Counted from the first letter of the stretch, positions 50,324 through 60,769 are shown. The stretch: DNA of 64,000 bases from Eubacterium sp. (GCA_017445905.1 JAFSRX010000066.1:1-64000); one strand, 5' to 3'. Numbers and translations are program-made. The notes: generated from the letters alone by a model not told the origin.

Positions 50324-51360
50324 AATCTGTCCTCCCCTGATTTCGGTGAAAGATACGCCGAAACGGTTTTCATTATATAATCAACCTGTGGCAGAACATC
50401 TCTGTAATCAATTCTCAGTGAACCGATAATTCCGAGGGTTGCCGTCTGATTATTATTGTAGTTGAATTTCTGAACAGCCATTACCGTATTTCTCAGCTCG
50501 TATATCGGGTTTTCGTCTCCGATAAGAAGCGCCGATTCGGTTTTTGACTTTGCAAATTCGGTTAAAAGATATTCAAGCTTTTCTTTCTGAGCGAGAAATA
50601 CCAGAAGATTATATACGCTGTTTCCGAGTTCGCTCTGGGATAGGAGCTTTGTTTCGCCGTATATTGAAAGCGTTCCGTTTGCAGCCTCTGAGCAAAGAGA
50701 GCAAAGACTGCTAAGAATTGGAAGCATATCAAAAACTCTTGCGCCGAGAAGCGGAACTGTACTCTGAATAAACGATAAATCAACCTCGCTAAGCGCTGTT
50801 CCTATGAATCTCTCTTTCGTTATCTTATAAAACAACTCTTTAAACTCATCATCAATCAGGCAGTTTACCGAGCATACCGACGATTTAATCTTTCCGCCGA
50901 GGGAGAGCATAACAAGCATTGCTTTATTATTCCCTGCCGGAATAAGCTCTATTCCCTGAATACAGTCATATTTATCCTTAACGCTTGAAAAGAATGAAGC
51001 GCAACCCGTTACTTCGGATAAAAGCTCGGCAGCGCTTTGAAGCAATCTTTCGGGGTCTGAAATATTAATGCTGAGAACCTCATCAATCTTTTGCATTTCA
51101 TATGCTGAAAGCGCCTCAGACTTAATCATATTATCAACATAATAGCGATATGCCTTTTTTGTCGGAACTCTTCCGCCGCTTGTATGCCTTTGTTCAAGGA
51201 AGCCCATTGATGTAAGAAATGCCATTTCATTTCTTATTGTTGCAGAGCTGATTGTATAGGGGAGCATTGAACAAAGAGTTTTTGAGCCAAGCGGTTCGCC
51301 TGTTTTGATATAGTAATCTATTATCAATCCCAAAATGGCTTCGCGTCTTTCGCCAATCAT
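50320..51360 (-). CDS. hrcA: Heat-inducible transcription repressor HrcA
   Basis: A 346-aa CIRCE-binding repressor. N-terminal winged helix (REAILGLIIDYYIKTGEPLGS.., SSATIRNEMAFL, GFLEQRHTSGGRVPTKKAYRYYVD), a GAF-like middle, and the C-terminal regulatory domain ending with the SLRIDYRDVLPQVDYIMKTV region. It heads the operon it represses; a perfect CIRCE lies 25 bp upstream of its ATG. Confidence 0.96.
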   Translation of the reverse strand: MIGERREAILGLIIDYYIKTGEPLGSKTLCSMLPYTISSATIRNEMAFLTSMGFLEQRHTSGGRVPTKKAYRYYVDNMIKSEALSAYEMQKIDEVLSINISDPERLLQSAAELLSEVTGCASFFSSVKDKYDCIQGIELIPAGNNKAMLVMLSLGGKIKSSVCSVNCLIDDEFKELFYKITKERFIGTALSEVDLSFIQSTVPLLGARVFDMLPILSSLCSLCSEAANGTLSIYGETKLLSQSELGNSVYNLLVFLAQKEKLEYLLTEFAKSKTESALLIGDENPIYELRNTVMAVQKFNYNNNQTATLGIIGSLRIDYRDVLPQVDYIMKTVSAYLSPKSGEDRL

Positions 51361-51384
51361 TGTTGCTCCTCCTTCTGCTCAATG

Positions 51385-51411
51385 TTAGCACTCTTGCTGT
51401 CGGAGTGCTAA
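51385..51411 (-). promoter_or_regulatory. CIRCE operator
   Basis: Perfect inverted repeat TTAGCACTC-N9-GAGTGCTAA (51385-51393, 51403-51411), the HrcA-binding consensus, located between the promoter and hrcA. Confidence 0.97.
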
Positions 51412-51420
51412 TCTATATGT

Positions 51421-51449
51421 ATATTATATCCAAACCCATAATTTGTCAA
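51421..51449 (-). promoter_or_regulatory. hrcA operon promoter
   Basis: Minus strand: TTGACA (51444-51449), 17 bp, TAATAT (51421-51426); a TATAAT two bases earlier gives an alternative 15-bp spacing. Confidence 0.8.
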
Positions 51450-51482
51450 CACTTTTTTGAAAATTTTTTCAAACAATTTAAA

Positions 51483-51510
51483 ATCGCACAAGGATTCTCC
51501 CTTGTGCGAT
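51483..51510. terminator. Terminator after the GH27 gene
   Basis: ATCGCACAAGG (51483-51493) pairs with CCTTGTGCGAT (51500-51510), flanked by A- and T-rich runs; 18 bp after the GH27 stop. Confidence 0.75.
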
Positions 51511-51528
51511 AATTTTTAATAATAATAT

Positions 51529-53247
51529 TCAGTTTGCGGAAATACGATAGACCTTAACGCCATGCTTTTCAACATTCGCTTTTATAGTGTGTCCGTAATT
51601 CCTTTCATCGCTCCATAAATCATGAATTTCATAATCATGAGCCTTTGTGAAATTGAGATATTTTTCTTCCTCAAGAGTTTCAAGCTCAAACTCAATCGGT
51701 TTTCTTTTGCCCGCTTTGTTGAAGAAGCATATTGCAACATCTCCGTTTGCAAGCGGACGGGCAATAATATCCAAAGCGCCCTTTCTTTTAATGCGCTTTG
51801 CCGATTTAACAAGCGGGTCCTGGTCAATAAGTATTAAGCTCTTATTTGTAAGTATCTTCATAATTGCTCCACTCTTTTTGCTACCGTCAAAAAGCTTTCT
51901 CAGGTCATTTCCGAGAACAAGCGGCGCCGCCATCATACACCAGAGCGTGAAATGGGACTTGTTTTCTTCAAGAGATAACTTTCCGTTTCCAACCTCCAGC
52001 ATATCGGGATCGTTAACATGCCCCGGTGACGAATATTTATATAGTTTTATATTTCTATTATATATACTTTTAATTCTGCTCCAATGCGGCGTTATATCCA
52101 TTGTTGTTCGCCACATATTGCCCGCTTTTCTTCCCCACATCCAGGGCTTATTGAAGCCCCATTCACAAATTGAATAGGTTATCGGCTTCTCGGCAGTTCC
52201 GCTATGAGCAGCCCATTCAGCCGAGGCTTTTTTAAGCGCGTCGCCCATTTTCTTATACTGAATATATGCTGAATCCGCTCTTGTTGCAACAGGATTACAA
52301 AGAACAATATTATTATCTCCGCCGTTAAGTCTTACAGAAAGCTGAACTCTTGCATCGTGGGTAAACGCCTTTCCCTTTGGGAAGAATACCTCATAAACTT
52401 TTCCATTAACTATTATCTGCATATACTGCTTTGAATGGAGATAGCTTTTATAATAATGAATAGTGAATATGTATTCTCCGCCGGTTGGAACATCAAGATT
52501 ATATGTAGCGCTACCTGCTCCGTGATTGAGAAAACCAATACCCTGGTGACTCGGTAAATCAGAGCATTTAACAGTCTTTGCCCTGCCGCTGTGTTTTGCG
52601 TGTTCGGGTCTCAGGCGGATTTCGGCGCTTTCGCCCCTTTTGCTGATATCAATATATTCGATAATCGGCGTAGAGCCGTTTATTACTTCATTATGGCAAT
52701 AATCATATTTAAGATATTCAACACCCCAGGAGGCAAATGTTTTTGCATCAAGCTCCTCGTTACCGAGAGATGCCGGCATATCCTCACAGGTCAGAGTTCC
52801 GTTTGAGGAATATATTCCCATTTTCAGTCCGAGAGAATTTATTCTTCTGCAAAGAGCCTCCATACCTGAGGGGAAGGATTCAAGCTCTCCCTGTAGCATT
52901 CCGTTTTCATCCCTGAAAGTGCTCTGCCAGCAGTCATCTATATTAACGAAATTATACCCTGCTTCTCTGAGCGGGCTTTCGCAAATTGCTTTTGCGGTTT
53001 CATATATTGAATCTTCACTGATATGATTGCGAAGCGTGTTCCAGCTCGACCAACCCATAATGGGCAGCGGCGAAACATAGTTATCGTAGTTTTCAACATC
53101 CTTAATATCAATCGTCAGCTTTGAAAAAGAAAGCTTTTTGAGCGCGCAAATCGGACACTTTCCCTCGGCTGCAAAAGATAAAAACCAGGTAACAAATGCA
53201 ACCAGAGCTACTGCAATAATCGCCAGAACAATTATTAAAAACGTCAT
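51529..53247 (-). CDS. Membrane-anchored GH27 alpha-galactosidase-like enzyme with inserted carbohydrate-binding domain
   Basis: A 572-aa glycoside hydrolase of family 27. An N-terminal membrane helix (about 2-24), then the barrel: MGWSSWNTL, FVNIDDCWQ, KMGIYSSNGTLTC, YLKYDYC (nucleophile Asp near residue 182). Residues about 195-330 interrupt the barrel with a beta-sandwich like CBM6/35 (GAGSATYNLDVPTGGEYIFTI-type, INGKVYEV.., RLNGGDNNIVL). The barrel resumes with SICEWGF, WRTTMDI (acid/base Asp) and NDPDMLEVG. Catalytic residues look intact; alpha-galactosidase is the commonest family activity. Its start overlaps the nucleotidyltransferase stop by 4 bases. Confidence 0.86.
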   Translation of the reverse strand: MTFLIIVLAIIAVALVAFVTWFLSFAAEGKCPICALKKLSFSKLTIDIKDVENYDNYVSPLPIMGWSSWNTLRNHISEDSIYETAKAICESPLREAGYNFVNIDDCWQSTFRDENGMLQGELESFPSGMEALCRRINSLGLKMGIYSSNGTLTCEDMPASLGNEELDAKTFASWGVEYLKYDYCHNEVINGSTPIIEYIDISKRGESAEIRLRPEHAKHSGRAKTVKCSDLPSHQGIGFLNHGAGSATYNLDVPTGGEYIFTIHYYKSYLHSKQYMQIIVNGKVYEVFFPKGKAFTHDARVQLSVRLNGGDNNIVLCNPVATRADSAYIQYKKMGDALKKASAEWAAHSGTAEKPITYSICEWGFNKPWMWGRKAGNMWRTTMDITPHWSRIKSIYNRNIKLYKYSSPGHVNDPDMLEVGNGKLSLEENKSHFTLWCMMAAPLVLGNDLRKLFDGSKKSGAIMKILTNKSLILIDQDPLVKSAKRIKRKGALDIIARPLANGDVAICFFNKAGKRKPIEFELETLEEEKYLNFTKAHDYEIHDLWSDERNYGHTIKANVEKHGVKVYRISAN

Positions 53248-54419
53248 AATAATCCTATCTCCTCAAAATAGTCGAGTTCTTTTTTAGCAAAATCCTTTGT
53301 TTGTTCACTGCCGATTGTTTTCGTTGCCTTTTTTACGAAGTTACGGCGGTTTTTGAAATTATAATAAAATCTGTATATCCAGGCTGCGCCAATAAGATAC
53401 GGCCTACCCTCAATAAAGCTGATATACGGAATATTTTTCAGCTTTTCGTAAGGCGGAAATGCAAGACGAAGTTTCGTCATAAACCTTGAGGTTTCTTTTC
53501 CCTCTTCAAGTTCCTTTCTTTCAACAACAGCCGCTTTGTTTCGGTTAAGATTTCCGAAAGCGCCAAAGGATACAAGAAATTCCTCGGTTGTTTTTATATT
53601 ATCGGTATAGGCTTCTCCCTCGTCAAACCACTTTTTGCAAACGCTTAAAATAACCTTTGAAAAATCCTCAAGTCCGATTTCTTTCATTTTTTCAGATACG
53701 GCATTCATATCAACATTTTCTTCTCTTAAAAACGCCGCTAAATCAAGAATGAGCTTTACCCCTGCGCCGTAGAACCAGAAATGATGGGCAATATGAGTTA
53801 AAAGATATGCAAAATGATAGCTGTTATCGAGCTTTCCCCTATATCCGTCAAAGCTTGCATGTTCCATTGCATCGAGGAAACAGCCCTCGGCATTACTGCT
53901 TCCGACCTTTCCGCTGATTATCTTTGTATGAACCTCAACGGTTACGCCGTTTTTCTTATAATCATAAACGGGACCGTTTGAATTAACAAGCTCATATCCG
54001 TTTTCAACGAGAATTTCTTTCGCCCTGTCCCTGCTTTCAGGATAAATAAGAATATCAATATCGCCCATAACACGAGCTTCAGAAACAGGATAATAATCCC
54101 TTATCTGAGCGCCTTTAAAAAAGATATGTTTTATTTCATTTTTTTCAAAGAGGGATGACAACTCTTCAATAACAGAGCCCTGAAATGAATATCTGAAAAT
54201 AGCGTTATAAAAATCGTCTTCAAACTTCTTATACGCCTCGTTGTTAACAATACTCTTGTTCGGCGCATTTTTTATAACACTGAAAACAACTGCGCTTAAA
54301 TTATGAGCATTTGAAAGTTCGAAGAGCATTGAATAATCAATGCTCTCATCAAGGTCTGTTTTTTCGCTATTTAAAAAATCTCTGCAAAGTTTTACTAAAT
54401 ACTTTTTTTCATTATTCAT
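53244..54419 (-). CDS. Nucleotidyltransferase-fold protein (NTP_transf_5 type)
   Basis: A 391-aa protein resembling the uncharacterised nucleotidyltransferase family (PF14907): FFKGAQIRDYYPVSEARVMGDIDILI near residue 96, with the GDIDIL metal-binding Asp pair, then VTVEVHTKI with a third acidic residue. The C-terminal half is helical. Members are often found in polysaccharide or peptide-modification loci; the nucleotide and acceptor are unknown. It is embedded in an operon with a NUDIX hydrolase, an exporter-like membrane protein and the GH27 enzyme. Confidence 0.8.
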   Translation of the reverse strand: MNNEKKYLVKLCRDFLNSEKTDLDESIDYSMLFELSNAHNLSAVVFSVIKNAPNKSIVNNEAYKKFEDDFYNAIFRYSFQGSVIEELSSLFEKNEIKHIFFKGAQIRDYYPVSEARVMGDIDILIYPESRDRAKEILVENGYELVNSNGPVYDYKKNGVTVEVHTKIISGKVGSSNAEGCFLDAMEHASFDGYRGKLDNSYHFAYLLTHIAHHFWFYGAGVKLILDLAAFLREENVDMNAVSEKMKEIGLEDFSKVILSVCKKWFDEGEAYTDNIKTTEEFLVSFGAFGNLNRNKAAVVERKELEEGKETSRFMTKLRLAFPPYEKLKNIPYISFIEGRPYLIGAAWIYRFYYNFKNRRNFVKKATKTIGSEQTKDFAKKELDYFEEIGLL

Positions 54420-54431
54420 AATATCTATTCG

Positions 54432-54935
54432 TTAAAAAACTGCAACATTAAATCCTAAGCTCAGAATTGTTATTATAAGTCCGGCGATAAAAACGCCGAC
54501 GCAAATAACGCCAAAGCTCTTTTTTCTGTCGAGATGAAGGAGGGAGGCGAGAAGAGCGCCCGTCCATCCACCTGTTCCGGGCAGAGGAATTGCAACAAAT
54601 AAGAGAAGTCCCCACACTCCGTATTTATCAATTTTATCCCGTTTTTTCAAGGTTTTTTCCTCAAGCCAGTAAATCGGCTTATTTATAACGGGGATTTTTT
54701 TAAGCAGTTCAAAAATCTTGTTTATCAGAAGAAGTATAAACGGAATGGGAAGAATATTTCCGAGAAAGCTGATTATAAATCCCGCAAAAGGATTCATTTT
54801 CAAAAGCACTATTGCCGTAAACATTCCGAGTCTGCACTCAAGAATCGGACACAGTGAAATGATGAAAACAACAAGCCAGTCGGGAATACCATGGGCGCTT
54901 AAAAACTCCTGAATAGTTCTGCAAACCTCTTGCAT
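54432..54935 (-). CDS. Small multi-drug export-like membrane protein
   Basis: A 167-aa membrane protein of the Sm_multidrug_ex family (PF06695): four to five helices, with ISLCPILECRLGMFTAIVL near residue 26 and FVAIPLPGTGGWTGALLASLL near 112. The PLPGTGGWTGA motif recalls DedA/SNARE-associated transporters. The name comes from an early annotation; the function is not proven. Confidence 0.85.
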   Translation of the reverse strand: MQEVCRTIQEFLSAHGIPDWLVVFIISLCPILECRLGMFTAIVLLKMNPFAGFIISFLGNILPIPFILLLINKIFELLKKIPVINKPIYWLEEKTLKKRDKIDKYGVWGLLLFVAIPLPGTGGWTGALLASLLHLDRKKSFGVICVGVFIAGLIITILSLGFNVAVF

Positions 54936-54944
54936 AAAAAACTC

Positions 54945-55661
54945 CTAAATATAATTATTTTCATTAAGGAAGTCGTTTGCCGACCTTAGAATATTCTTAT
55001 CATTATCAAATTTAAGAAGGTTCATTGCCTTTTCATAGGTCAGCCAGATATAATCCTCAATTTCTTCGGGCTGAATGGTTGTTGAGGTATCCTTGGTTGT
55101 TCCGACGAAAATAGAAACCATTTTTTCAACCTTATCGCGAATTTTATATCTTGAAACCGATTCAAAGCCTTCAATAATATTGATATGAATTCCCGTCTCT
55201 TCCAATACCTCGCGATAGGCAGTTTCTTCTTTTGTTTCGCCTTCTTCGATATGGCCTTTGGGAAATCCCCAGTGAGCCGAACGCTTGTTCTTGATTAAAA
55301 GATAGCGCACTTCTCCCTTAATATCGCGAAAAACAACCGCACCGCAGCTGCTTTCATAAAGGCAGTCAAGATGGAAGGATGGAAAATCCCTTTGAAGATT
55401 TATATAGTTTTTGATATCGTTGATAATGAAGCGGGTGCTTTTAGGAGCAACAATCCATATATATTTTTTGTTTTTCCTGTCGCTCATTATGGCAATAACT
55501 CGTCCGTCGAAATTTCGAACAGGATGATGGATTCCCATAATAAATGCAGTTTGTTTTTCGTTGCCATAAACAGTTCCGAAATTAAGTGGATAAGTAAAAC
55601 CCGCTCCGTTATCAGAGCCAATAGGTTTAACGACCTTGACTCTAACATATTTTCCGAGCAT
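54945..55661 (-). CDS. NUDIX hydrolase with inorganic pyrophosphatase-like N-terminal domain
   Basis: A 238-aa protein. Residues 1-95 (VRVKVVKPIGS.., YPLNFGTVYGN.., AFIMGIHHPVRNFDGRVIAIM) follow the strand pattern of a small inorganic-pyrophosphatase-like barrel, though most acidic metal ligands of true PPases are missing. From about 100, CGAVVFRD leads into a NUDIX domain with the box GHIEEGETKEETAYREVLEETGI. The C-terminal part fits an Ap4A-hydrolase-like NUDIX protein that cleaves nucleoside polyphosphates. First gene of a four-gene operon ending with GH27. Confidence 0.83.
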   Translation of the reverse strand: MLGKYVRVKVVKPIGSDNGAGFTYPLNFGTVYGNEKQTAFIMGIHHPVRNFDGRVIAIMSDRKNKKYIWIVAPKSTRFIINDIKNYINLQRDFPSFHLDCLYESSCGAVVFRDIKGEVRYLLIKNKRSAHWGFPKGHIEEGETKEETAYREVLEETGIHINIIEGFESVSRYKIRDKVEKMVSIFVGTTKDTSTTIQPEEIEDYIWLTYEKAMNLLKFDNDKNILRSANDFLNENNYI

Positions 55662-55679
55662 TTTTTCACCACCGAGTAT

Positions 55680-55753
55680 AGCAGATATAGCCGTAAATAA
55701 TATCTGCTAAGATAACATAAATATATTATACATAAAAATATATACTTATACAA
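55680..55753 (-). promoter_or_regulatory. Promoter and leader hairpin of the NUDIX-GH27 operon
   Basis: Minus strand: TTGTAT (55748-55753), 17 bp, TATAAT (55725-55730). The leader carries a perfect 9-bp inverted repeat AGCAGATAT/ATATCTGCT (55680-55688, 55700-55708) before the ribosome site. Confidence 0.75.
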
Positions 55754-55803
55754 GAGTTAATTTTTGTTTAGAGGAAAAAGATAGCTTACTCAAACCATTT
55801 ATC

Positions 55804-55834
55804 GGGACAACTGGGGACTGTCCCCAGTTGTCCC
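55804..55834. repeat. Perfect 14-bp inverted repeat, GGGACA type
   Basis: GGGACAACTGGGGA (55804-55817) pairs with TCCCCAGTTGTCCC (55821-55834), 3-base loop. It is GC-rich in an AT-rich gap, similar in style to the GGAACCGTCCCC repeat at 11855 and to GAACGTCCCC at 4041. Confidence 0.75.
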
Positions 55835-55840
55835 AATAAA

Positions 55841-55869
55841 AAACAGACCGAAAGCAATTCGATCTGTTT
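55841..55869 (-). terminator. Terminator of the guaB-GDPD transcript
   Basis: Arms AAACAGACCGAA (55841-55852) and TTCGATCTGTTT (55858-55869), one wobble; on the minus strand it is followed by a T-run. Confidence 0.8.
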
Positions 55870-55888
55870 AGCGTTGATGGTTTAGGCA

Positions 55889-56722
55889 TCATTCTCCCCA
55901 ATTATCAATAATCTCTTTGAGCTTATCGGGATTTCTTGTTGTTATATTATCAGGCTTGATTATCAGCGCGCGCTTCATCTGGCGGGTTGTATCAAGAGTC
56001 CAGATTGAAAGAAGATAGCCGTTTTTATGAAGCAAATCTGAAAGAGTTCTTGATGCATTTGCATAGTTGCAGTTAATTCCGACTGCGCCTGTTTCTTCAA
56101 GCATTTCAATGATTTCCTGCTGATAGTCATCCGAAAAGATTTTTACTCTGCTGGGAACGCAGTTTACATAAAAATCAACATCCGGGCAGTTTTCAACAAC
56201 ACTTTTAACCTGGCCCTCCTCAATTCCCGTTAAGAATACCTGGTCCATAATGCCGTATTCAACAATCATATCGTGGAGAGTTTTAAGAACTCTTGTTTCT
56301 TTGATATCGAGATTGAAGCGAACCTCAGTTTTTTTAATCATTTCAAAAGCAGAAGAAAGCTCAACACCATCGCTGTTTGTTAAAATGATATCATGACCCA
56401 TAACAAGAGTTCCGTCGGGTCTCTGGCGAATATCGATTTCAATAATCTTTGAGCCCTTTTCGATGGCTGTTTTTATTGATTCAAGAGTGTTTTCCTTAGT
56501 ATCGTAAGCGCCCGTATGAGCAGTTATAGTAAATCCGTCCACAAATGTTAATTTCCTTCCGTCATAGGATTTTGTAAAGGCATAGGTTGCAACGCCTGCA
56601 ATCATTGCACAGGATACTAAAAACGCAAAAACCTGATATGAAAAATGCATTGCCCAGGTTTTTGTCATATTCCTTTTTAAAAAGCGTTTGAACTTCTGCC
56701 ATTTAGTTAGCTGTTCAGACAT
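55889..56722 (-). CDS. GDPD-like membrane-anchored phosphodiesterase
   Basis: A 277-aa protein: cytoplasmic basic N-terminus, one membrane helix (about 28-50), then a glycerophosphodiester phosphodiesterase barrel. ITAHTGAYDTKENTLESI near residue 67 replaces the usual HRG..PENT with HTG..KENT, then IIEIDIRQRPDGTLVMGHD (metal-binding Glu/Asp and catalytic His). The Arg of HRG is lost, so the substrate or phosphate binding may differ from classical GlpQ. Starts 17 bp after guaB and shares its transcript. Confidence 0.82.
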   Translation of the reverse strand: MSEQLTKWQKFKRFLKRNMTKTWAMHFSYQVFAFLVSCAMIAGVATYAFTKSYDGRKLTFVDGFTITAHTGAYDTKENTLESIKTAIEKGSKIIEIDIRQRPDGTLVMGHDIILTNSDGVELSSAFEMIKKTEVRFNLDIKETRVLKTLHDMIVEYGIMDQVFLTGIEEGQVKSVVENCPDVDFYVNCVPSRVKIFSDDYQQEIIEMLEETGAVGINCNYANASRTLSDLLHKNGYLLSIWTLDTTRQMKRALIIKPDNITTRNPDKLKEIIDNWGE

Positions 56723-56739
56723 TTTATCACCGCTTAGTT

Positions 56740-58227
<1,488 letters not shown>

Positions 58228-58240
58228 TTAAATTTTTAAT

Positions 58241-58269
58241 ATATTAACACTAATTACCTGATATATCAA
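58241..58269 (-). promoter_or_regulatory. guaB promoter
   Basis: Minus strand: TTGATA (58264-58269), 17 bp, TAATAT (58241-58246) with an extended TG, in the 62-bp gap after the transglutaminase-like gene. Confidence 0.78.
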
Positions 58270-58274
58270 GTAAA

Positions 58275-60137
58275 TTATTTGCATTTAATGCTCTTTTTGG
58301 CGCTCCACAAGGAATAGCAAACGCAGCTTTTTCCCGAAGCGGATTCATAGTTTTTAATCGCTCTTACTCTGATATAGTATTTTTTTTCTTTTTTGAGCTT
58401 TGAGATTTTTTTGCTTACCGCCGATGAGGAAGCGGTTACGGTTTTTGCGTTTTTCATCGACTTATCGGTGCTGTACTGAATCTGATAGCCCGTGCAATAA
58501 ACCTTTTTCCATTTGAAAGTTATGCTTTTTGCCTTGGTTGAAATTGATAAAGCTGTCGGCTTTTTCGGTTTTGTTGCAGTTTTATAAGTTTTGCTGCTCT
58601 CACCGTAAAAATTCCTCTTTGAATAAGACGAATAGCTTTTTATTCTGAAACTGTAAATCGAAGCAGGATTAAGCGAGGAGATAACTGCGCTTGTTACAGA
58701 GGATGAAACGGTTTTAACAGCATTCCACTTTCCGTTTTTGTAAACCTCAATTCTGTAGCCCGAAACGCTTTCGGCAGGTTTAGTCCATTTAACAGTTATT
58801 GAGCTATCCGTTCTGCCCGAATCCGCAAGTGAAAGAGAAGTCATTTTTTTCGGAACAATAACATAGTTCCTGTGACTGAGTATGCTTTTTCCGTCTTCTG
58901 ACATAATATTAACTGTTGCCATTCCGGGATTTTTATTATTCTTATATGAAACAGAATAATTTTTGATTTCGCCGTCGGTTTTAATGCTTACAGACGGCTT
59001 ATTGCTGCTGCCTGAATAAACATATTTATTCTTTGAAAGAGATATAATGCTCTGAGAAAACAAGTCTTTATTTTTTGAATTATATTCATTTGCATCAAGC
59101 TTTTCGCGGTAGTTTTCCCAGAAGTATTCATCATCATAGTAATCATCATCAAGAACATGCTCGCTTCTGTATGAATCATCTGCTCTGAGCGATTTATAAT
59201 CAACGAGAAAATACCTGTATGCATTATCTTTTTCGCCGTCATCAATAAAGCCGTCATCCCAGGTTGTATCAACAAAATAATAATTATCATCGAGCTGAAC
59301 TATGTTCCAGGCGTGGCAGCCCCAATGCGGGTCTGATGAAACAAAGCGGGCGTTATATCCGAGCTCCTTGCAGATTCTGTAGAACGCAACGGCATATCCC
59401 TGACAAACGCATTCTCCTTTAACAAGTGCGCCGTATGCAGTTGCAGCATATTCCCTGCCCGAACTATTGTTGGCAGCATCATAATCATAAGTCGTTTTTG
59501 AGCAGATAAAATCGTGAATTTTTTTTATAATTTCATAGTCACTTAAAGCATTTGTATCAATCGAGTCAACAAAACTGTTTACAACACTGTCAACCTGTTT
59601 TTCTTCGTTTGCAGTGTCATAATATGAAAACCTCAGGTTAAAGGTATAATAGTAGTATCCGTCTTTATAAGTTTCATTTAAGTATCTTGTATTTGAATAA
59701 GGCTCTATACCGAACGAGGCAACAACCCAGCGAATATAATCGCCGTCAATCGGACTTTGGGATATTGCATCATCAGTTGCATTAACATATATTTTTTCGA
59801 TTTTATCAAGAACACTTTCAACAAACACACGGCTGGTTGAAAGATAATATAATTTAAAATCTTCGTCCCTGTTTACAAGCTTGTTTCTGAGAGCCTTATA
59901 TAGTTCAACACCTTCTGTATAATATGTATGGGAACCAAGCACCCTGCTTGTTGAATGCTTTGAAGCATCGAGTGAATCGAGAGTTGAATACGAAATCTCT
60001 TTTCCCGCATAAAAAGGATTCTGACGTTCTTCAATTTTAAAATTACTCTCGGCAAAGGCGTAAGAAGGCAAAGCTGATGATATAACCAGCATCAGCGATA
60101 TTAAAACGGATATTGCCTTTTTTACTCTTTTTTTCAT
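58275..60137 (-). CDS. Secreted transglutaminase-like protease-fold protein with two Fn3-like domains
   Basis: A 620-aa exported protein. Signal peptide (about 1-29, ending SYAFA). Transglutaminase-like core (about 195-330) with a complete triad: Cys in GECVCQGYAVAFYRI, His in GCHAWNIVQL, Asp in YFVDTTWDD. Then a linker with an Ig-like strand set (SVSIKTDGEIKNYSVSYK) and two fibronectin type III-like domains (about 425-515 and 525-620) ending KKYYIRVRAIKNY. Similar to CysPc/transglutaminase surface proteins of Clostridia that may cut or crosslink cell-wall peptides or host proteins. Overlaps the nth stop by one base (TAATG). Confidence 0.87.
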   Translation of the reverse strand: MKKRVKKAISVLISLMLVISSALPSYAFAESNFKIEERQNPFYAGKEISYSTLDSLDASKHSTSRVLGSHTYYTEGVELYKALRNKLVNRDEDFKLYYLSTSRVFVESVLDKIEKIYVNATDDAISQSPIDGDYIRWVVASFGIEPYSNTRYLNETYKDGYYYYTFNLRFSYYDTANEEKQVDSVVNSFVDSIDTNALSDYEIIKKIHDFICSKTTYDYDAANNSSGREYAATAYGALVKGECVCQGYAVAFYRICKELGYNARFVSSDPHWGCHAWNIVQLDDNYYFVDTTWDDGFIDDGEKDNAYRYFLVDYKSLRADDSYRSEHVLDDDYYDDEYFWENYREKLDANEYNSKNKDLFSQSIISLSKNKYVYSGSSNKPSVSIKTDGEIKNYSVSYKNNKNPGMATVNIMSEDGKSILSHRNYVIVPKKMTSLSLADSGRTDSSITVKWTKPAESVSGYRIEVYKNGKWNAVKTVSSSVTSAVISSLNPASIYSFRIKSYSSYSKRNFYGESSKTYKTATKPKKPTALSISTKAKSITFKWKKVYCTGYQIQYSTDKSMKNAKTVTASSSAVSKKISKLKKEKKYYIRVRAIKNYESASGKSCVCYSLWSAKKSIKCK

Positions 60138-60769
60138 TATTTCACTCCAACTTTCTTGCAGTTATCAGCCATCGGACAGATATCGCATTTCGGTTTTCTT
60201 GCAGAACAGATATCGCGTCCAAAGAGAACTATTCTATGACAAAATGCCGAGCCCTCTTCTTTCGGAACAACCTTTTTCAGCGCTGCTTCGATTTTAACAG
60301 GCTCTTTAACATCAACAAGACCTATACGGTTTGATATTCTTATCATATGGGTATCAACAACTATGCTTTCCTTTCCATAGACGTCGCCAACAATCAGATT
60401 AGCCGTTTTTCTTCCTACTCCCGGAAGAGTTATTAAATCTTCAATATTGTCGGGAACTTTTCCGCCGAAATCATCCCTGATTTTCTGAGCCATACCAATA
60501 ATTGACTCAGCCTTGTTCTTATAGAATCCGCAGGATTTGATTATTTCTTCAACATCCTTTAAATCGGCAGAAGCATAATCATCGAGCGTTTTATATTTTT
60601 CAAACAGAGTCGGCGTTACAAGATTTACTCTCGCATCAGTGCACTGAGCCGAAAGCCTTGTTGCAACAAGCAGTTCAAACGGATTCGAAGCAGTCAGCGA
60701 ACAAATTGCCTCGGGATATTCTTTTTTCAGAATTTCTATTGCGTTTAATGTTCTCTCTTTTCTCGTCAT
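60137..60769 (-). CDS. nth: Endonuclease III
   Basis: A 210-aa bifunctional DNA glycosylase/AP lyase for oxidised pyrimidines. Helix-hairpin-helix LPGVGRKTANLI with the catalytic Lys near residue 118, VDTHMIRISNR with the catalytic Asp near 136, and the 4Fe-4S motif C-x6-C-x2-C-x5-C (CSARKPKC, DIC, PMADNC). ATG 60769 is preferred, with AAGGAAG upstream; the in-frame extension to 60829 runs into repeat sequence. Part of the murein hydrolase-queH-rarA-nth run of genes. Confidence 0.95.
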   Translation of the reverse strand: MTRKERTLNAIEILKKEYPEAICSLTASNPFELLVATRLSAQCTDARVNLVTPTLFEKYKTLDDYASADLKDVEEIIKSCGFYKNKAESIIGMAQKIRDDFGGKVPDNIEDLITLPGVGRKTANLIVGDVYGKESIVVDTHMIRISNRIGLVDVKEPVKIEAALKKVVPKEEGSAFCHRIVLFGRDICSARKPKCDICPMADNCKKVGVK

